Shown one piece after another: positions 63,341 to 64,000 of a stretch of DNA of 64,000 nt. The stretch's first letter is position 1; every line of letters begins with the position of its first letter. The DNA is from Gammaproteobacteria bacterium (lineage in GTDB: Bacteria > Pseudomonadota > Gammaproteobacteria > Steroidobacterales > Foliamicaceae). Location of the stretch: contig VYBN01000013.1 of assembly GCA_009844425.1 (NCBI GenBank), positions 124,001 to 188,000 of the forward strand. The letters are read 5' to 3'. The notes beneath the pieces were generated by a model. It was not told where the DNA came from and did no database searches. It was given only the letters and a program-made list of their open reading frames with translations. A program made the translations under genes and the position numbers.

Positions 63341-63629
63341 ATATGTCTCTACGATATTTGACCTCGCGCACCCTGGCTTTAGCCGTCCGCGGCACATAGC
63401 GCTTTGGCTTCATCAACTCGCGACGCTCCAGCGCCCGCGCATAGGTGTTGCGGCCACCAGTCAGCCGGTCGGCGGCAGCCGCCGTCTTGCGTTTGGATCG
63501 GGCCAGGTAGATCTCCGTGCGGACGGATACGGGAATCACGATTTCAACGACCGGTGCTTTCTCAGGTGATTCCGCCAAGCTGGCAGGACCGACAATAAGC
63601 AAAACCAGCGAAATGAGGGTGCTTCTCAT
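63303..63629 (-). CDS. Possible exported basic protein
   Basis: From ATG 63629 this 108-residue frame has a signal peptide (RSTLISLVLLIVGPASLAES) and a mature part with IPVSVRTEIYLARSKRKTAA, then Arg/Lys-rich sequence. No known domain is seen. The longer frame to 63677 adds 16 residues without a signal. Its basic tail overlaps the next small frame, so one of the two may be false. Confidence 0.4.
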   Translation of the reverse strand: MRSTLISLVLLIVGPASLAESPEKAPVVEIVIPVSVRTEIYLARSKRKTAAAADRLTGGRNTYARALERRELMKPKRYVPRTAKARVREVKYRRDIYEKRIQRTRRVH

Positions 63630-63673
63630 GCCGTGCGCCGCTGTGAGTACGGTGATAATGAGTCCGCGCTCAT

Positions 63674-63742
63674 TCACTTGGAAAAGTAGGCGAAGATGAT
63701 CGAAAGAATTGCCGTTACTATTGAGGCGGCAAGATATTGCAT
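63674..63742 (-). CDS. Candidate 22-residue hydrophobic peptide
   Basis: The frame from ATG 63742 reads MQYLAASIVTAILSIIFAYF then SK and stop. It is a single predicted transmembrane helix with a short basic end. AGGGA stands 8 bases before the ATG (GTAGGGAATAACAACATG). Peptides of this build include small regulatory membrane proteins and type I toxins, but no antisense RNA has been identified, so the function is open. Confidence 0.35.
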   Translation of the reverse strand: MQYLAASIVTAILSIIFAYFSK

Positions 63743-63867
63743 GTTGTTATTCCCTACGTTTTTCACGTTGCGCGGTGCTGCGCCATGAAGCTTGAGGCCG
63801 CCGCGAACGACCTTTACGAGGGACTATAGTTGGGCAGTGGGTCAAAACCTGACCCACCAGAGAACGA

Positions 63868-64000
<133 letters not shown>

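Overview
The window looks like 64 kb of chromosome from a GC-rich, gene-dense gammaproteobacterium, probably marine or host-associated. This is an inference. It rests on a fused aspartokinase/homoserine dehydrogenase (ThrA), FumC, PurB and MnmA of the usual proteobacterial type, a TonB-dependent receptor, a TRAP transporter, and many MFS carriers and oxidoreductases. Most neighbouring genes overlap by 4 bases (ATGA or GTGA), and several convergent pairs overlap at their 3' ends. No ribosomal RNA, CRISPR array, integrase or transposase is visible.

Bases 1-3880 are an accessory block next to the 3' end of a tRNA-Arg(CCT) gene. It holds a RelE/RelB-type toxin-antitoxin pair, a solo HicB-like protein, and a type I DNA methylase subunit (HsdM) fused in frame to a PIN nuclease domain. 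A small protein with two copies of an FDC motif follows and overlaps the fusion gene. No hsdS or hsdR is present.

Bases 4200-18900 carry a CpcT-like secreted protein, a broken sulfatase-modifying-factor (SUMF) remnant and a TonB-dependent receptor. Next come a fused HMG-CoA reductase/mevalonate kinase with IPP isomerase downstream, then fumC, purB and mnmA. A small periplasmic protein and an MFS / medium-chain dehydrogenase / VOC group complete the stretch.

Bases 19000-30700 hold the first copy of a two-gene module (an unusual SAM methyltransferase plus a roughly 100-residue helical partner), a CusCBA-type copper/silver efflux operon with a small Cys/His-containing secreted protein in front, and three MFS carriers, two of them a tandem duplicate. 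Bases 30700-40600 are core metabolism: aconitase, an ABC exporter, a TatD-type nuclease, a GST, ThrC and ThrA.

Bases 40600-62500 are rich in transport and redox genes. A TRAP transporter is split between two divergent operons, with DctQM plus a SUMF-domain protein on one side and DctP among reductases on the other. The plus-strand operon ends in an MFS carrier and the second methyltransferase/partner module. A minus-strand operon holds a phytanoyl-CoA-dioxygenase-like protein, the third module (gene order reversed), an FAD-linked oxidase and an FAD monooxygenase. Aldehyde dehydrogenase, an alpha/beta hydrolase, another MFS carrier and a PrpE-type acyl-CoA synthetase follow. Bases 62500-64000 are less GC-rich in part and hold small unknown genes and the 3' end of a WYL-domain regulator.

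The best candidate for an undescribed system is the methyltransferase/helical-partner module, which occurs three times in different redox and transport settings. Others are the HsdM-PIN fusion with its FDC partner, the HMGR-mevalonate kinase fusion, and a family of long intergenic hairpins whose arms differ while two of their loops are conserved.
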